From NCBI GenBank assembly GCA_013397435.1, contig VZRG01002354.1:1-64000 (forward strand): a DNA stretch of 64,000 nucleotides. The letters are read 5' to 3'. The DNA comes from Erythrocercus mccallii (lineage: Eukaryota; Chordata; Aves; Passeriformes; Dicruridae). Positions within the stretch are counted from its first letter, which is position 1; every line of letters begins with the position of its first letter. Below the pieces are notes generated by a model that was not told the origin of the DNA, did not search any database, and worked only from the letters and a program-made list of their open reading frames with translations. A program made the translations under genes and the position numbers. This document shows positions 38,301 to 50,996 of this stretch, piece after piece.

Positions 38301-40839
38301 GAGGGAGAAACTTTGGCTCACTACCATCAGTTTGTTTAAATTGCCGGCTGTTTCATATTGAGATCAACAAGAGAATATCCTGAAAATATGTTCCTGAAGA
38401 ATTCAGCATATTGCAAGAGTCTCCTTTCCTAAACGAAAATCATATATAACTTCCAAATACATAATACATGACCTGCTTTTGATTTCCTTTAGAAATCCTT
38501 AGAATTTTACATTGGGAATAAAGACTAGAACTTTCACCCGCCCTCTTGCATGGGTTTGAGATTTGTGATTCTCTGGGATGAAGGGGAAGGCACAGACTCT
38601 CAGCATCTTGCAGCACCCACAGCAGACCATGACTGGGGGAAAGAGATGTGGTTTGCCCTGTTAAAAATGTGACATGCATGTCTAAATTCTGAGAATCTCC
38701 TACATAACAATTTATAGTGGGAAATAATTACCAAGGAACTCCATTTTCACAATAATTTATAACAGATCTAGCCCAAATTAAGCAAGTGGCTTTCCACTTG
38801 CTGAATGTGGATACCCATGAGAGATGTAAGTGTGGCACAACTAACCTGCCCTCTGGCTACTGAGACTCTTTCCCTGCTTTGCTGGCTGTGCAACTCTCTC
38901 ACTGCTCATCTCATGGGAGACATTAATCAGTTCAGTAGGGTTTTTTAATTGAGAAAGTAATTTCTTTTGTTAAAAAGACAGAAGCCTGTATTCCCACCTA
39001 GTCCAGCCTAATCCTGGCAGGAGTTAGGTGAGCTGCAGTGCATGCTGCAGGGTAACTCTGCCAGGATGGGGTCCTGTGCACAGGCAGAAGGGATAACTGT
39101 GAGGCTGCTTGGAGTAGTTCAGTTGGAGTTCACTAGAAAGAGATTTGAAGCAGCAGAAAATGTTGAGAGGTCATTAAGCTGAAACAAAAGAGAGAAAAAA
39201 TAATGCCAGCTATAAAATACATTATGTAAGAAATCCTGGGGGTTTTTTATAGATTTTATTTTCTGAATGATGTAAAAATAAAGTTTGTGGGAAATTTTTC
39301 TTGGATTTAGTTTACACAAGTATCTCCGTGCTGTTACAGTTAATGTAGAAGGGGAACACAGAGCACAAGGATAATCTATTATTATTGTTGTTTGCTATAG
39401 TAAGTGCAGAATAAGGAGGCCTGTTGCCAAAGAAAAGGAAATTGTATGTGTGGAATAAAAATTCTTAACATGATTATGGGATTCTGTTTTCAGCAGCAGA
39501 GGCAGCACATTAAGTGTTCTGGTATCTGTGGGCTGCATTTCCTGGCTACACTTGATTATGTTTCAAAACATTCCATATCAATTGCATTGCCCCACGTCTA
39601 CCTCAGGAAAAATCCTTGCAGCATCGTGTAAGGAAGGGAAATATCGTTTTCCCTTTCATCCCACCTATGGAGGCAGGAATGCCTTCCTCCTCCACACTGC
39701 TTTCTGAGAAGGGTGGATTTGTTTCCCAGGTAGATGTTGCTTCTGGGAGATGTCTGGAGAAACATCTTGACAGTGCCGTGGTACCACAGTAGTCACTTTC
39801 CATTGGAGCCTTATTACTTTGGTGTCTTCCAGGGGTACCTAAAAGCCAAGGTTAAGGAAAAAGAACCTCCAGCTCAGTCTCTATTTTATTGCAATAAACA
39901 GGGAAACACCCAGATCCCATTGCTGCCACAAGTCAGCTGTGCAGACTGGAGTACCCACACTCTCTTCTAGGCAAGCTTTTTAGAAGTATTGTGTTTTTTC
40001 AGGGAGGTTTGCTGAGTAAGTCACTGATCATGTTTCTTCAGTGGAGAAAAACTGCAAAATGGAGGCTCTATTTGCCAGTATGAGGACTCAGGATTATCCC
40101 CAGAGCCTTTAGCCCTACCATACCTGTGTCTGCATAGAAATAGGTTCAGTGATGTCTCAAACAACTTGCACGCTGGAAACAAAAGATCTGTTGTTAAATA
40201 TATTTAGTGCATGTAGGAGGAACCTCTGTTCTAAGCGAGCTTGGTCTTTGGTCTTTAATTTACACCAATCCTCCTGTACCAGGCTGCTGTGAAAGGAGAG
40301 GCAGGGAGGGTGTATTGCTGTGGTGGATGTGCCATCAAACTTGTGGATGTGTGTGTTGATGCTGGACTAAGTGGGACCTTTTGCAGCACAGAGATCTGAG
40401 AGTGCAGCTCCTCGTCCCATTCTGGCTGCACAGAGAACACAAGACAAGCCTCCCTCACAGGGTCAGGGAGCAGCCAGCACTGTTGGAGGGACTTGGGAAA
40501 GGTAACTCTAAGTTCAGGGCACAAGCCATGCAATTTTTCTCCCCTTCTTCAGCTGCTGTCACAGAAGAGCCAAATGGTCATTTGTGTTTGCTGTAGGCCA
40601 GAGATCCTTTATGCACTTCCAAGTTTTAAGACAAATAAAGTAAATCAATAAGCTGCTGTTGTGCTTTGCATGTGGGGTAATTAATTTATAAAGTAAAAGC
40701 TGTTGGAGTTCCAAAGCAATGAATCAAAGATAATTTCATTAACGACTGACTTTATATTGTCCTCACTCATGCTGTAGATTGAGTGACTTGAGTTCTTGTT
40801 AATGTGTTTGTGTTAATTGTCAAATCTGACTTTTTTCAG
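32311..40839 (+). other. SLIT3 intron within D4 (8,529 bases)
   Basis: GTAAGT...TTTCAG intron, the longest complete one in the window. I see no gene, RNA gene or identifiable repeat. Short near-duplications (CACTGTATATT twice near 35082-35107) are the only local structure noted. Confidence 0.88.
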
Positions 40840-40908
40840 CTACTTGGAGGGGAACCATCTGCCTGCCGTGCCGAAGGGGCTCTCTGCCTTCAGACACCTG
40901 ACACTGAT
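40840..40908 (+). CDS. SLIT3: SLIT3 exon: first LRR of domain D4
   Basis: Exon of 69 bases, acceptor TTTTTTCAG, donor GTAAGA. It completes Leu, codes 22 residues and leaves AT of Ile. Product: YLEGNHLPAVPKGLSAF, RHLTL. This is one codon shorter than the standard 72-base repeat exon, as is usual for the first repeat after the N-cap in this domain. The YLEGNHL strand followed by RHLTLIDLSNN across the junction is characteristic of SLIT3. Confidence 0.96.
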
Positions 40909-41966
40909 GTAAGAAACACGTGGTTTCAATGTCAGGAAAACTGCATGACTCTTTCTGCACTATGCTGGTGGTGGAACATAAATAATTGGTATTTGGAGGG
41001 TGGGGAAAAAAACCAACACCAAACCCCAAAACTTTCTGTAATTTGAATTTGGAAAGAATTTCACGGTGGACACTGCTGCCAGTAAATGTTCATAAAGAGT
41101 GAGGTGCCTGAGAAGGCCCTTGCTCTGCAGGACCCTGAGAGGATGAAACTCTCCCGCAGGCTGCTGCAGTTTCACTTGGCAGATTTATCTGTAAAGGTCA
41201 TTAGCAGAGGAGACACATTAATTTGTGCTAGATCAGGCGGCATTTATAATGCTAAGGCAATGACAATTTGCATAGCTGTTTCTGCTGTGAACAGTCATGC
41301 AGATAGAGACACAGCTAGACTTTGTTCTGTAAATTGCTCCCTGAAATACACAGGAGTGAAATTTCCTGCCTGAACTATTTATCAGGAATTTTCAAATGGT
41401 GTTGGAATCAGCTGTGCAGATACTTCAGTCCAATGGGCTGGGCAACCTCAGACAAAAACAACATGGAGGAAAAACTGGAATCCTTTGTTTAAAGAGTGTT
41501 TTTTATTTGGAAATATCTCTAATTTTGCTTTTCAAAGGAGACCAATAACAAAACAAAAAGTTCTGGTTAAGCCTAAAAGACTTTTTAAAATGAAAAATGA
41601 AATTTTGTTCTAGTAGTTGTCCATATGAAGAGCATATGGAAATGGGGTGCCTGGAATATATTGCAAAGCAATTTGGAACAGTAAATATTCAGCTGTGCTT
41701 GTCTCATTTATTCTTTTATTCTTTTAATTGAACGCTATATGCTGGAAATATGCCTTAATATTTTTGAGTCTGAGGCTTTTTAGGGGAGTCTGATGTGCTT
41801 TTCCTTTAGAGCTCATTCAGTGTCAGCCAGAAAATAACACCAGTTGATAATACATGACTTTTCAATTGCTTCAAGCATTTTGCTGTGCAGATATTATGTA
41901 ATCTGTTCAAAAAGGCATTTTCCTTAATTCATACATGTAAATGATATTTTCTCTGTGTTTCTTCAG
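40909..41966 (+). other. SLIT3 intron within D4 (1,058 bases)
   Basis: GTAAGA...CTTCAG intron. The part at about 41190-41345 includes an octamer-like ATTTGCAT and TAAT cores and could be a conserved non-coding element. No gene seen. Confidence 0.9.
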
Positions 41967-42038
41967 TGATCTGAGTAACAACAGCATCAGTGTATTGGGC
42001 AATCACACCTTCAGCAACATGACTCAGTTATCAACGCT
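41967..42038 (+). CDS. SLIT3: SLIT3 exon: second LRR of domain D4
   Basis: Exon of 72 bases encoding exactly one repeat, acceptor TTTCTTCAG, donor GTAAGTA. Product: DLSNNSISVLGNHTFSNM, TQLST. Three possible N-glycosylation sequons lie within this one repeat (NNS, NHT, NMT), so this face of D4 may be heavily glycosylated. It is separated from the next repeat exon by only 182 bases. Confidence 0.96.
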
Positions 42039-42220
42039 GTAAGTAGCCCAAAGTTCTGATGAAAGCTTTAATTGCTTTTCCAATACCATCTAAGCTGCTG
42101 AGCAAATAGTATATCCCTTGTTGCTTAAGTATGTGGCTTTCCATGCTTATCTGTGGTTGAATTAGCAGTGAAATAACCAAAGGCAGCACAGAGTTGTGAC
42201 TCTGCTCTCCCCTTCTGCAG
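42039..42220 (+). other. SLIT3 intron within D4, very short (182 bases)
   Basis: GTAAGT...TTCTGCAG intron between two single-repeat exons, much shorter than any other in the window (next shortest 1,058 bases). Nothing recognisable lies inside it. Confidence 0.93.
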
Positions 42221-42292
42221 CATCCTGAGTTACAACAGGCTCCGGTGCATCCCCGTCCACGCCTTCAACGGGCTCCGCTCTCTGCGAGTGCT
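42221..42292 (+). CDS. SLIT3: SLIT3 exon: third LRR of domain D4
   Basis: Exon of 72 bases encoding one repeat, acceptor CCTTCTGCAG, donor GTAAGTG. Product: [23 protein letters not shown]. The [10 protein letters not shown] core is nearly invariant in SLIT proteins as I know them. The donor runs directly into a 9-base tandem repeat (42300-42328). GC content and CpG are higher than in the preceding exon. Confidence 0.97.
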
Positions 42293-42299
42293 GTAAGTG

Positions 42300-42328
42300 C
42301 AACTCCTGCAACTCCTGCAACTCCTGCA
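42300..42328 (+). repeat. 9-base tandem repeat next to a splice donor
   Basis: Three perfect copies of CAACTCCTG followed by CA, beginning 8 bases after the start of the GTAAGTG donor of the exon at 42221-42292. A nearby GCAGCTGAGCTGCAGCTG could fold back on the repeat region. Confidence 0.9.
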
Positions 42329-45300
42329 GTGCAGCTGAGCTGCAGCTGATGGCAGCGAGGGTTTGATGGGCAGGTGGTCATGAATTTTCACATAATTAAC
42401 GTCAGTGTATTTGTACTCTGGTGCCATTTGTCCAGTAGAGGCCAGAGCAGGTGAGTGCTAAAGGTGAAATATTTGCAGGAGTGGCTTTTCTCTGAACTAT
42501 GATGAAAACAGGTCTCCAAAAGACTTCACAGAGTCTGTCTCTTCTGCCTGAGCGATGTTTGGGTAAGCCACAGGAAAGGACTTTTCTTTCAGTCTGTAAA
42601 CACTTGGTCATGGAGTGTGAGTTTCCACTGGATGCTTCAGCAAGAAGAGTGTCTTTGTGGAAAACTCGTGCATTTTCAGAATATTTCCTATTGATTCAGA
42701 TTTATGCAGGCAAGCTAGAATGCTATCTGAAGGGAACTTAGAAGTCCCCACACTAAATCAGTGAATAGATTAGGCCAATGGCTGGGCACCAGTAATGCTG
42801 AGATGCCTGTCTCAAATGTCCTTAAAGTTGTGAATAAAATTACACCTCATATTGAGTGGGGCCCTGCTCAGAAACATCTATGTGTGCTTTATTTCTTGGG
42901 AGGTCCTTTTCTGCACTCTTCTTTCCAGTGTAGCTGCTTTCAGCAGCTTTCTGGATTAAACTTTGTTTACAATCTCTTGTGAAATTCATCTTTATATTGT
43001 CTCAGAGTGGGAGCTGTGGGCCTGTTCCTCACTGCGAGAGCCTCCTCCCAACTTTCCTCAGGCATCTACAGGACTGGCTCCTGCTTCTGTCTCATATTCA
43101 CTGCCTCTCACTATCAGAAACACACCCTGGGTTGGTTTTGTGGACACCTGGCCCCACGTGCAGCTGTCAGGAGGTGGAGAAGGCACCTTCCCATGGCCCA
43201 GAAACACGAGCGGGTCACCACGACTTGCACAGTAGCCAAAGGGGATAAATTAAATAGCTCATCTGTGGTGAGTTTGGTCAGTGTGCTGGAGGAGAAGGAG
43301 CTCTGAATGCTCAAAGCTCAGGACAGAGGAGCTGAAAATTGTCCTGAGTGCTTTGAAAATTCAAATTGATATTTTCCATTAAAAAAAAAAATTGATGATG
43401 TTCAGATGCAGAAGTTTGTGATAATTTTAAGAGCAATGGTTGCTGTGCGCTGGCTCCATAAATGTGGAATCAAAGTGTCAACATGAGCAGTACGGGGACT
43501 GTGGAAGCAAGAAGGCAGAGCTGCTTGGCTGAGACCTTTCACTGTGGTTTCAGTGGTAAAACAGATATCTCAGTTTCAGCCTCCCAAATAACAAGACAGC
43601 TTTGGATTCCCACTTTTCATTAGTAAAAACAAGAAAGATACGTGATTTGGATTTGTTGTTTGAAGTTTGGCTTGAGATCCTGATTTCTAGCGCTCTAGGA
43701 TGGTCACATTTGAGCTGTTACATGAGTCCTGAAATTCAGCCAGATTAATATGTTCTGTTTCATGGCCAAATAAATTATTCCATATGGAGCTGTCTTCTGG
43801 CCTGCTTCTGATATGCAAGCTAGCTTGATTAAAGCTCGTTTGGGGCTCTCTACCCTGAATTACAGTGTAGATAAACCATGCCTCCCTTTTACCAATAGCT
43901 GCAATTTGTCTTTTCACTTCTGTTCTTGCAGGCCACATATGGGCAGAAACAGAGGGCAGTATTTTAATGACAACTGCTGTTTTTTGGCTTTTTAAAATGA
44001 TCTGCTAATCAAAAAGTTATCTTCCTCCTTCAAGGGAGAAACCCCCACAGTGCCTTGCACAGAGCAGTGAAATGAAGCCTAAATGGGAATCTCTGCCTCT
44101 GCTCCTTGCATTTGGAAGCCTCCAGATTGATTTGATTTATTATGGCCCACAAAACTCTGGTATCAGCTACAACTTTTGCCACGTGTCATCACTGTTGCTA
44201 CTAAAAATCAATTCTCCAAAGAGAAAATGGTTTCCAAGAGACAATATGAAATCTATTATTGTCAGTTTTTTTATTATCCATGCTCTCAGGGGAACTTAAA
44301 AGAGAAAACATCAGCAAAACAATTTCCACGTTTTTTCTTTAATAAAAAGAATATAGGGATCTCATTACCTTTGGCTGTGCATGCCTTTGAAGGTAGCAGA
44401 CCCTTCTCATGAAAGTCTTCCAAATTCCTTAATGTTTTCAGTATTTTTCCCCTCTATAGTATATACAGTAAATAAGTGCTTTGAAAATCAGAATAATCAT
44501 AGTTGTATGATGCACTTGGTCTTTGAGAGGTATTTCATTCTGAACTCCCTTTCTTAGATTTTTCAGCATGAGCCCAAGTGACAAAACTGCAGAGTCAACA
44601 TGTTCATGTTTAAGCCTTAATATCTATCAGTGTTTACACAATCAGGTCTTTAATCTCAGCCTTCACATGGTTTATCCATAACAGCAGCCAAAGGGTGCTG
44701 GGCAGCACAGGACAAAAAATCTGGAGAATTTTTTTTTAATAAGTAGAAGTTGATATCAATAGGTTTTTGAGCCAAAGCTGTTACAGTGAAAAGTTGTGGA
44801 TTTGTTTTTCAGTTAATTTGTCCAAAGCTAGTTTTCTTAGAGACAAAATATAAACAGATTAAGGAAACTGAGATTGAGACAAATTATAAATATTAGAACT
44901 CTCTGTGACCTGAACAGATTATTTTAAAGATTATTGTGGAATCACATATTTTTATATGTGACTTAGTTAAGAGGCAGAGTCCAAAAATCAAAATACTTTC
45001 TAAAGTCACTAAATAATTTTCCATGTTATAGGTGGGGGGAAAAGAGATAAAATGACCTACTGAATATTGCATTAACAGATCTCCAGTTTTACTGAAAACT
45101 GATGGATATTTCCTGCAGTTCAAATCTCAGACAAACACTAATATGCATGATGATAAAGCTGTCACCAATGATCTTTGGGCACAAAGTTTTTGCAATACAC
45201 TTCCATTGTTGGGTGCTGCACTGATTTGACCTAACAGAAGCATCTGGCTGTTTCTTTATTATTTTATTTTGCATTAGCAAATGATTCCTTGTATTTATCC

Positions 45301-47128
45301 AGTCAATTTCTACAGGCTCTGCTGTTGTGAGCGTGGAGCAGTGACAGTGTGGCTTTCCCTGACATCTGAGCTGTGCAGGTTCCTGCAGGTTTGGCATCCT
45401 CCAGGGTTGCCTGTAGGTGTTTGCCCTGATGGGATGTGGCTCTGTGAGCTCGACCCTTGGGCCACATTTCTGTCTTCAGAAAAACACATCCCCCTTGTGT
45501 CTGCAGTAACCCAGTGCTGTGGACAGTGGACTTGGCAGGCAGGACGTGGGAAGGGTTTGTAAAAGAAAAACAACCAGAAAACCCCAGCCCAAAAGGATAT
45601 GTTGAATTAATTTCCTTCCCTGCAGACAAAAGAAGAAGTAAGTGAGAGTCTGTGTAGAAGGAAGTTTTGATTTCAAGAATTCTTGAGTGTTCTGTTACTC
45701 TTTCCTCCAGGAGATCCACATCACCTTAAATCCACACCCCTGCTGTTTACTGGAGTTTAGACAAGAGGATCCCTAGAAGTTGTGCTTTTAAGGGAGAATA
45801 CACAGATCAGTGTGTGTGCTTTAACTGCTCTAATGTTAAAGATTTTATTAGACCGTTTGCTTATAAGTAGTTTTGGTATAAAAATGTGTTCCTGATGTTG
45901 ATCCAAGAGGAAAAATTTTGTTGCACTGTTAAATTCTTTTGCCACTATTTATTATTTTGAGTTTTAAGGGAGTTTTAGCATTTGTTACTTCATTTTAGTT
46001 GCAGGAGTGATGATGTTGCTGACATGATTTTTTTATTAAAATACGAACACTTGCATCCATGAAACACCTCAGTGTTTGGGACATATAATAAAGCCAATCC
46101 TTCTAAGGTTTTTATTTGATGGGTTTAACTTCTTCAGATAAATGGCTATGTCATTCTTCAGTTTCTCTTGGATGTTTCCAATACAAGTAGAAAAGAAAAT
46201 GTACTCCTTCACAGGATAAATGTGACTGATACAACTCAAAGATTAACATAAGTTGTCTGTTTACATTGAATTGTCTTGCAGGTTAAAATATCAGCAATAA
46301 GCTGATTATGAGCAGCTGCTTATTTAAATGTGCTTATTTCATTGACCATTTGGATGACAAATGGTTGACCAGGCCTCTTCACACCAACAAAATACTCCTT
46401 GTTTAGTAGCTCTGGGGTTTGTCTCACTCAGTTGGTCACTCTGTACAGAATTAGTGAGTGTGTTTTATTTGGAGTTACTGTGTGGGAGCTCATATCCTTC
46501 CTGTTCAGATTAATTTCTTGGAGATACACCCTTATATATGCCAAGTTATTATTAATAGTCAAAACCAAGCAAGGCTTAAAGGAAAATTTCAGAATCAGGA
46601 TGTTGGAAGGGCATCATGCACATCCTGGTGCAGCTGAAAGTGGGAAGAAAGGTTGCAAAAAACAGATGACTTTTTTTCAGGCTATTGTCTGTTTCCATGG
46701 ATTGTTTTAAACCCAGTGTTTCAACCATATGTACACTCACAGAAATAAAAACTGTGATTGTTGTGTCAGCAAATCACCAGGTAAGCTAGAAAATAAATGA
46801 CCCAAGGGCAGAGCTGCTCCAAAACACACAGCAGCTTTCTGTTTTCCACCCTCCTCTGCCATGTCTGGAGCACTGACAGTAATTCCCCTTTATGCTTCCC
46901 TATGTAACTCACGCACAAATATATTTCTCAGAAAAGAGCTAAAATGGGTGCTTAAATTGTCCTGGAAACAGTGGAGAACCCTTTCACTCCTGTCAGGGGT
47001 CATGAAAATGCTGCTAAGAAATGATAGTTTCTTTGCACAGGGTGAATAATGTCCTAAAACAACTGATTTCGGGTGCTTTCCTTGATAGCACAGAGAGGTA
47101 TTTTCTACTGTAGGAATGGGAAAGTGTG

Positions 47129-47645
47129 GCAATATTTACCCTCAGGTGTTGCAGCAGCCTTCTTATTAGAGGGTAAAAATGAGCCGAGGCACAGGCTTCT
47201 TGTTAAACACAGCATAAAAAGGATCCTGGTTTATTCCTCTTTACAGTTTAGTCATCTTAACTCCACCCATTCACTGACTCTGCCTCCTGTAGGTTTCCTT
47301 TGCAGCCTCTGACTGCAGGCTTTTACCCAGCTAGACTGGGACTGCAGGTTCCAACAACAGGCTCTGACTGCACACCCAGACTGACCTCACAGCAAAGCTT
47401 TTTCTCCTCTATGCTCCTCAAGGTTCCTCCTCCCTGATGATCCTTCCCAGCTCATCCCCTCTTTTATCTCACTCATCCTTATTGGGCACAGCTGGTACTC
47501 ATTGGGGTGAGGCTGTATTAGCTAATTAACACAGCTGTTACTTTTCAGGGCTGAGGCCACCTGTATTCCCTTCTCCTATACTCAGGGACTCTTGCTCTCT
47601 CTCCTAGGATCTCTCTAAAGTCAATACTTAATTGAACTTTCACAG
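47129..47645 (-). mobile_element. Probable solo LTR of an endogenous retrovirus-like element
   Basis: Read on the minus strand, the segment starts TGTGAAAGTTC and ends ATTGCCACA, giving a 4-base TGTG/CACA terminal inverted repeat. It contains a TATA-like GATAAAAGAGG about 200-250 bases before a polyadenylation signal (GAATAAAC), followed by a T-rich tail: the order U3-R-U5 of an LTR. I see no matching target-site duplication at these borders (AAAG against GTCC), so the ends may be misplaced or decayed. No coding part of a retrovirus is present. An alternative right-hand end for the LTR is near 47143. Confidence 0.45.
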
Positions 47646-47997
47646 TCCTTATTTCCCCTGCTCTGTTTTGCTGTGCTTCTGGCTAATGGGATTCTGTAAG
47701 AGAACACAGGTCTGGATGTGAGGGTCTCCTTGTCATCAATACACTTTTAACAGCATTAACAGGATGTCACCTTTTTAATCTGCAATAGCGCTCACCAACA
47801 ATTCTGATTGCATCATTGCTTTAAATGCCAACACCTAGAGACAGAAGTGATACAGCATGGAAGTTCATGAGTTGTGCAACTCATAGAAACTCTCAAAAAA
47901 TCAAAAAGAAATACTCTTTTTAAGTGTTGATTCCTTCAGTTGCAGGCAGCAGACAAAATACTGTGGTTTGATATCTTCCTGCTTCTCCCCCTTCTAG

Positions 47998-48069
47998 GAC
48001 ACTCCATGGAAATGATATTTCCAGTGTTCCTGAGGGCTCTTTCAATGACCTGGTGTCCCTGTCCCATCT
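47998..48069 (+). CDS. SLIT3: SLIT3 exon: fourth LRR of domain D4
   Basis: Exon of 72 bases encoding one repeat, acceptor CCCCTTCTAG, donor GTAAGTA. Product: TLHGNDISSVPEGSFNDL, VSLSH. The PEGSFNDL stretch (PEGAFNDL in SLIT2 as I recall it) supports SLIT3. A 5.7 kb intron with a probable LTR lies before it and a 4.4 kb intron after it. Confidence 0.96.
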
Positions 48070-50924
48070 GTAAGTACTTCTGCCTGGCTTTATCTCTTTG
48101 ATTGATGGTTTCAGATTTGTAAAACAGCACATATTGATAGGATTGTATTTTTGTTTTTTGCTTTTTTGTTTTTCCTGCTCACTTTTCATAATATGCACTG
48201 GATATTCATGGTGTGTCTGTTCAAAGGAAATAAAAATTGCTAGGACCTGTTGTTATTAGTTATAAAAATATTTTCTTAAGGAAAACCAAATGAGAAAGTG
48301 TGACAGTTTTTTCTGCTGTGGACTTTGTGTTTAAGGTTTTCTTTCAGCATCGACAATGTGAAATGCAGAGCATATTATGGTTTGAGAGTGAGACAGGAAA
48401 CCTCCCACAAAGAGCAAATATTAAGCAAATGTGAATTCTTTGCTTAATAAGTGTCATATGTTTTGCATACTGGAATGTTGTCAGTTTATGGACTTGTTGA
48501 TGAATCACTATTACAGACATATATATTTAATCACAGGGAAATTGGTCATTTCACAGCATTAATGCTTCATCCTATAGTTTGCAAAAATTATTAGGCATTT
48601 CAACTTTTTGAAGAAATTGCTATTATACTGGTAGAGGGCCAGAAGACTTTCAAATGCAGTTTAGTTGATGAAAGAACAGACAAAGAGCAGCAATGGCTCC
48701 AAACTAAAGTCGAGTGACCAGAAAATACTTTTTCACTGAGATAGTGTGTGATACTTCACGCTGTAGGAAAAGCAATTTTGTAGAGCAGGTTTCTTGATTA
48801 CTGTCCTCAGTTTATCAGAGGGCTGGGCATGTGTTGGTGCCTCTGTGGAGTGAGTGGTTTCACAGGCTGGTACAGATGTTTTCTGCCCTGATGCTAATGT
48901 ACACACAAGCAGATATGTGTGCATTTAACCGAGGTTTATATCTATTTATTGTCTCTTTTTAACCTTCAACATGCCCTCCAGAACACTTCTCTGAACACCA
49001 GATTCAGATTGTATTTAAGTATTTCCTGGATAGCAGATGCATTCATGACAGCTTTCTGTCTCTGTTCCTCTATGGACAGTAAAAAACAAAAATATCTCGG
49101 ATTGGTAGGGACAGAAATCATGAGAGCAACTTGGGCAACCTGAGCAGGGAGATAATCTTCTCTGTTTCCAACTTACACCTTGGTATCTTTGGTTTTGCAC
49201 AGTTGTTTTTCCTGTTCCCAGTTTAGTCAAGTCACTTTGTGTGTTTGGGATTGAAAGTGTGACTGAGCTGCTTTTGGAAGTGCAGTGACACCTTCCAGAC
49301 TGGGAGTCTGGCTGCTGGGGGTATTTTCAGAACTCAAGGAATAAACATATCGTGTCCCATTTGTTTGGATTTCCCTCAGGGTTTACATTAAATGAAGTGG
49401 AGATCCAATTTTCCTGGGTAAACTGTTCACCTTAGGGAGTGATAAACCCCCTTTGGCCCAATACAATCTCTGCAGTTTTCTGTTTAGATATATGTGCTGC
49501 CAGAAATGTAAAATACACAAAGCCCAAATGAAAAGTAATAAATAGGATCCATAAAATAAATAAGACCTGTCTGGGGTGTAATTTGCACAGTTGAGCAGTT
49601 GAATTTTACAGTGCAATTGTGCTCTCCAGTTTCTTAAAGAGGATCCTGAAACTTTTAGCAACCACAAAGAATTTTTTCTTCACATGCCTGAAAAAGCTGT
49701 GCTTACTCAAAACAGAGCCATACAAAATTGAAAATAAATGCATTTTAAGCCACTCCTGATATATAGATCTTCAAGGAGAAAGCATGCACTTGGAGTCAGT
49801 TTGAAAATCATACAAGGACTTGCTACCCATCAAACTGAAGGCATGGGAGAACAAAAATACGTCTTAACTGTGCAGGGTGTGAGGCTGAGTGTGGGATTGG
49901 TGTTGGCAGGGGAGAGCTGAGTCCCAGGGTGTGGGGAGGGTGGTCAGTCCAAGCCTCCTGTGGCAGGCCAAGGGGGACATCAAGCTGGCTTTTAGAATGG
50001 CAGAGAGATATTTCTGTAGCATAGACAAAACTATTGATTTTAGTCAGAGCCTTTTGCAGTAGTTTTGAGTTGGTCTGTAATTGAAGAACAAAGGTCAAGC
50101 CTAGCTGGTCCAGTCACTTTCTCTGTAGCTGTTTAAAGCCTACAGGAATATTTTCACCAGATTTCCTTTATGTCGTGAACATTATCTCACTGTAATGGAA
50201 ATATCATAACAAACTACATAGCTTTAGCTCACTGAATTTAGAGGTAGGTTTATGTGTGCTGTACACTGCTTTTGTTTACTATCTATTACTTTATTTAGTT
50301 GAATCACATAATTGTCTATTTAAGCCATGACTGTACTGACATTTTTAGTCCAGGGCACTCATAAGAATGCTACAGCACTGCTGTAGGATGTGTATACCAT
50401 GACTTTAAAAGAGCCCAAATCTGCTGGGATGGAACTGGGACCTTCCCAGTTAGGTCAGTTCCTGCAGTTGCTGTCCTCACAATTCACTGATGCAGTGTCC
50501 CAGGCACATACACTGACCCTGTGGCGCTCCAGGGATTCCACAAACCCTCAGGAACAGATGATGTTGAGTAGAGCAGGTATTTCCAACATATTTCCCATAA
50601 ACAGATCAGATTTCTAATCCTGCTGAATTATCTTCTCTTTACTCAAATTTTTATTAACTGCCTGTAAAAACAAGTTGTCCCTTTTTTTCCAACATTATCA
50701 TTGATAGAGTTATTTTAACTGGCTTTATTCAGAGTTGCCCTTAAACGAAATAAGTGTCTGAACAGAAATATCTGCCCTACACTTTGAAAATGCTGCTGGT
50801 GGTATTTCCTTACAGCAGCCTTACCTTCTGGAAATATTTTGCTGTAATAGGCAGAGAAATTGAGAAAGTATGTTAGAACTCATGAATGAAAATACAAGAA
50901 TTCTCTCTAGTTCCTAGAAATAAA

Positions 50925-50996
50925 ACCTAAAAAAATGAAAAAAGCCAAACCAAAACCAAAAAAATAAAAGGCAAAACCCCCCAAACAAAGCACAAA
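50925..50996 (+). repeat. A-rich low-complexity stretch
   Basis: Runs of A broken by single C and G (AAAAAATGAAAAAAGCC, then ACCAAAAAAATAAAAGGC). Its minus-strand open frame encodes only Phe-rich sequence and is not a gene. Confidence 0.8.

Larger units (their letters stand above)
42293..47997 (+). other. SLIT3 intron within D4 (5,705 bases)
   Basis: GTAAGT...TTCTAG intron. It begins with a 9-base tandem repeat (42300-42328) and contains a probable solo LTR on the minus strand (about 47129-47645), whose right end lies about 350 bases before the next exon. No host gene other than SLIT3 is seen. Confidence 0.88.
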
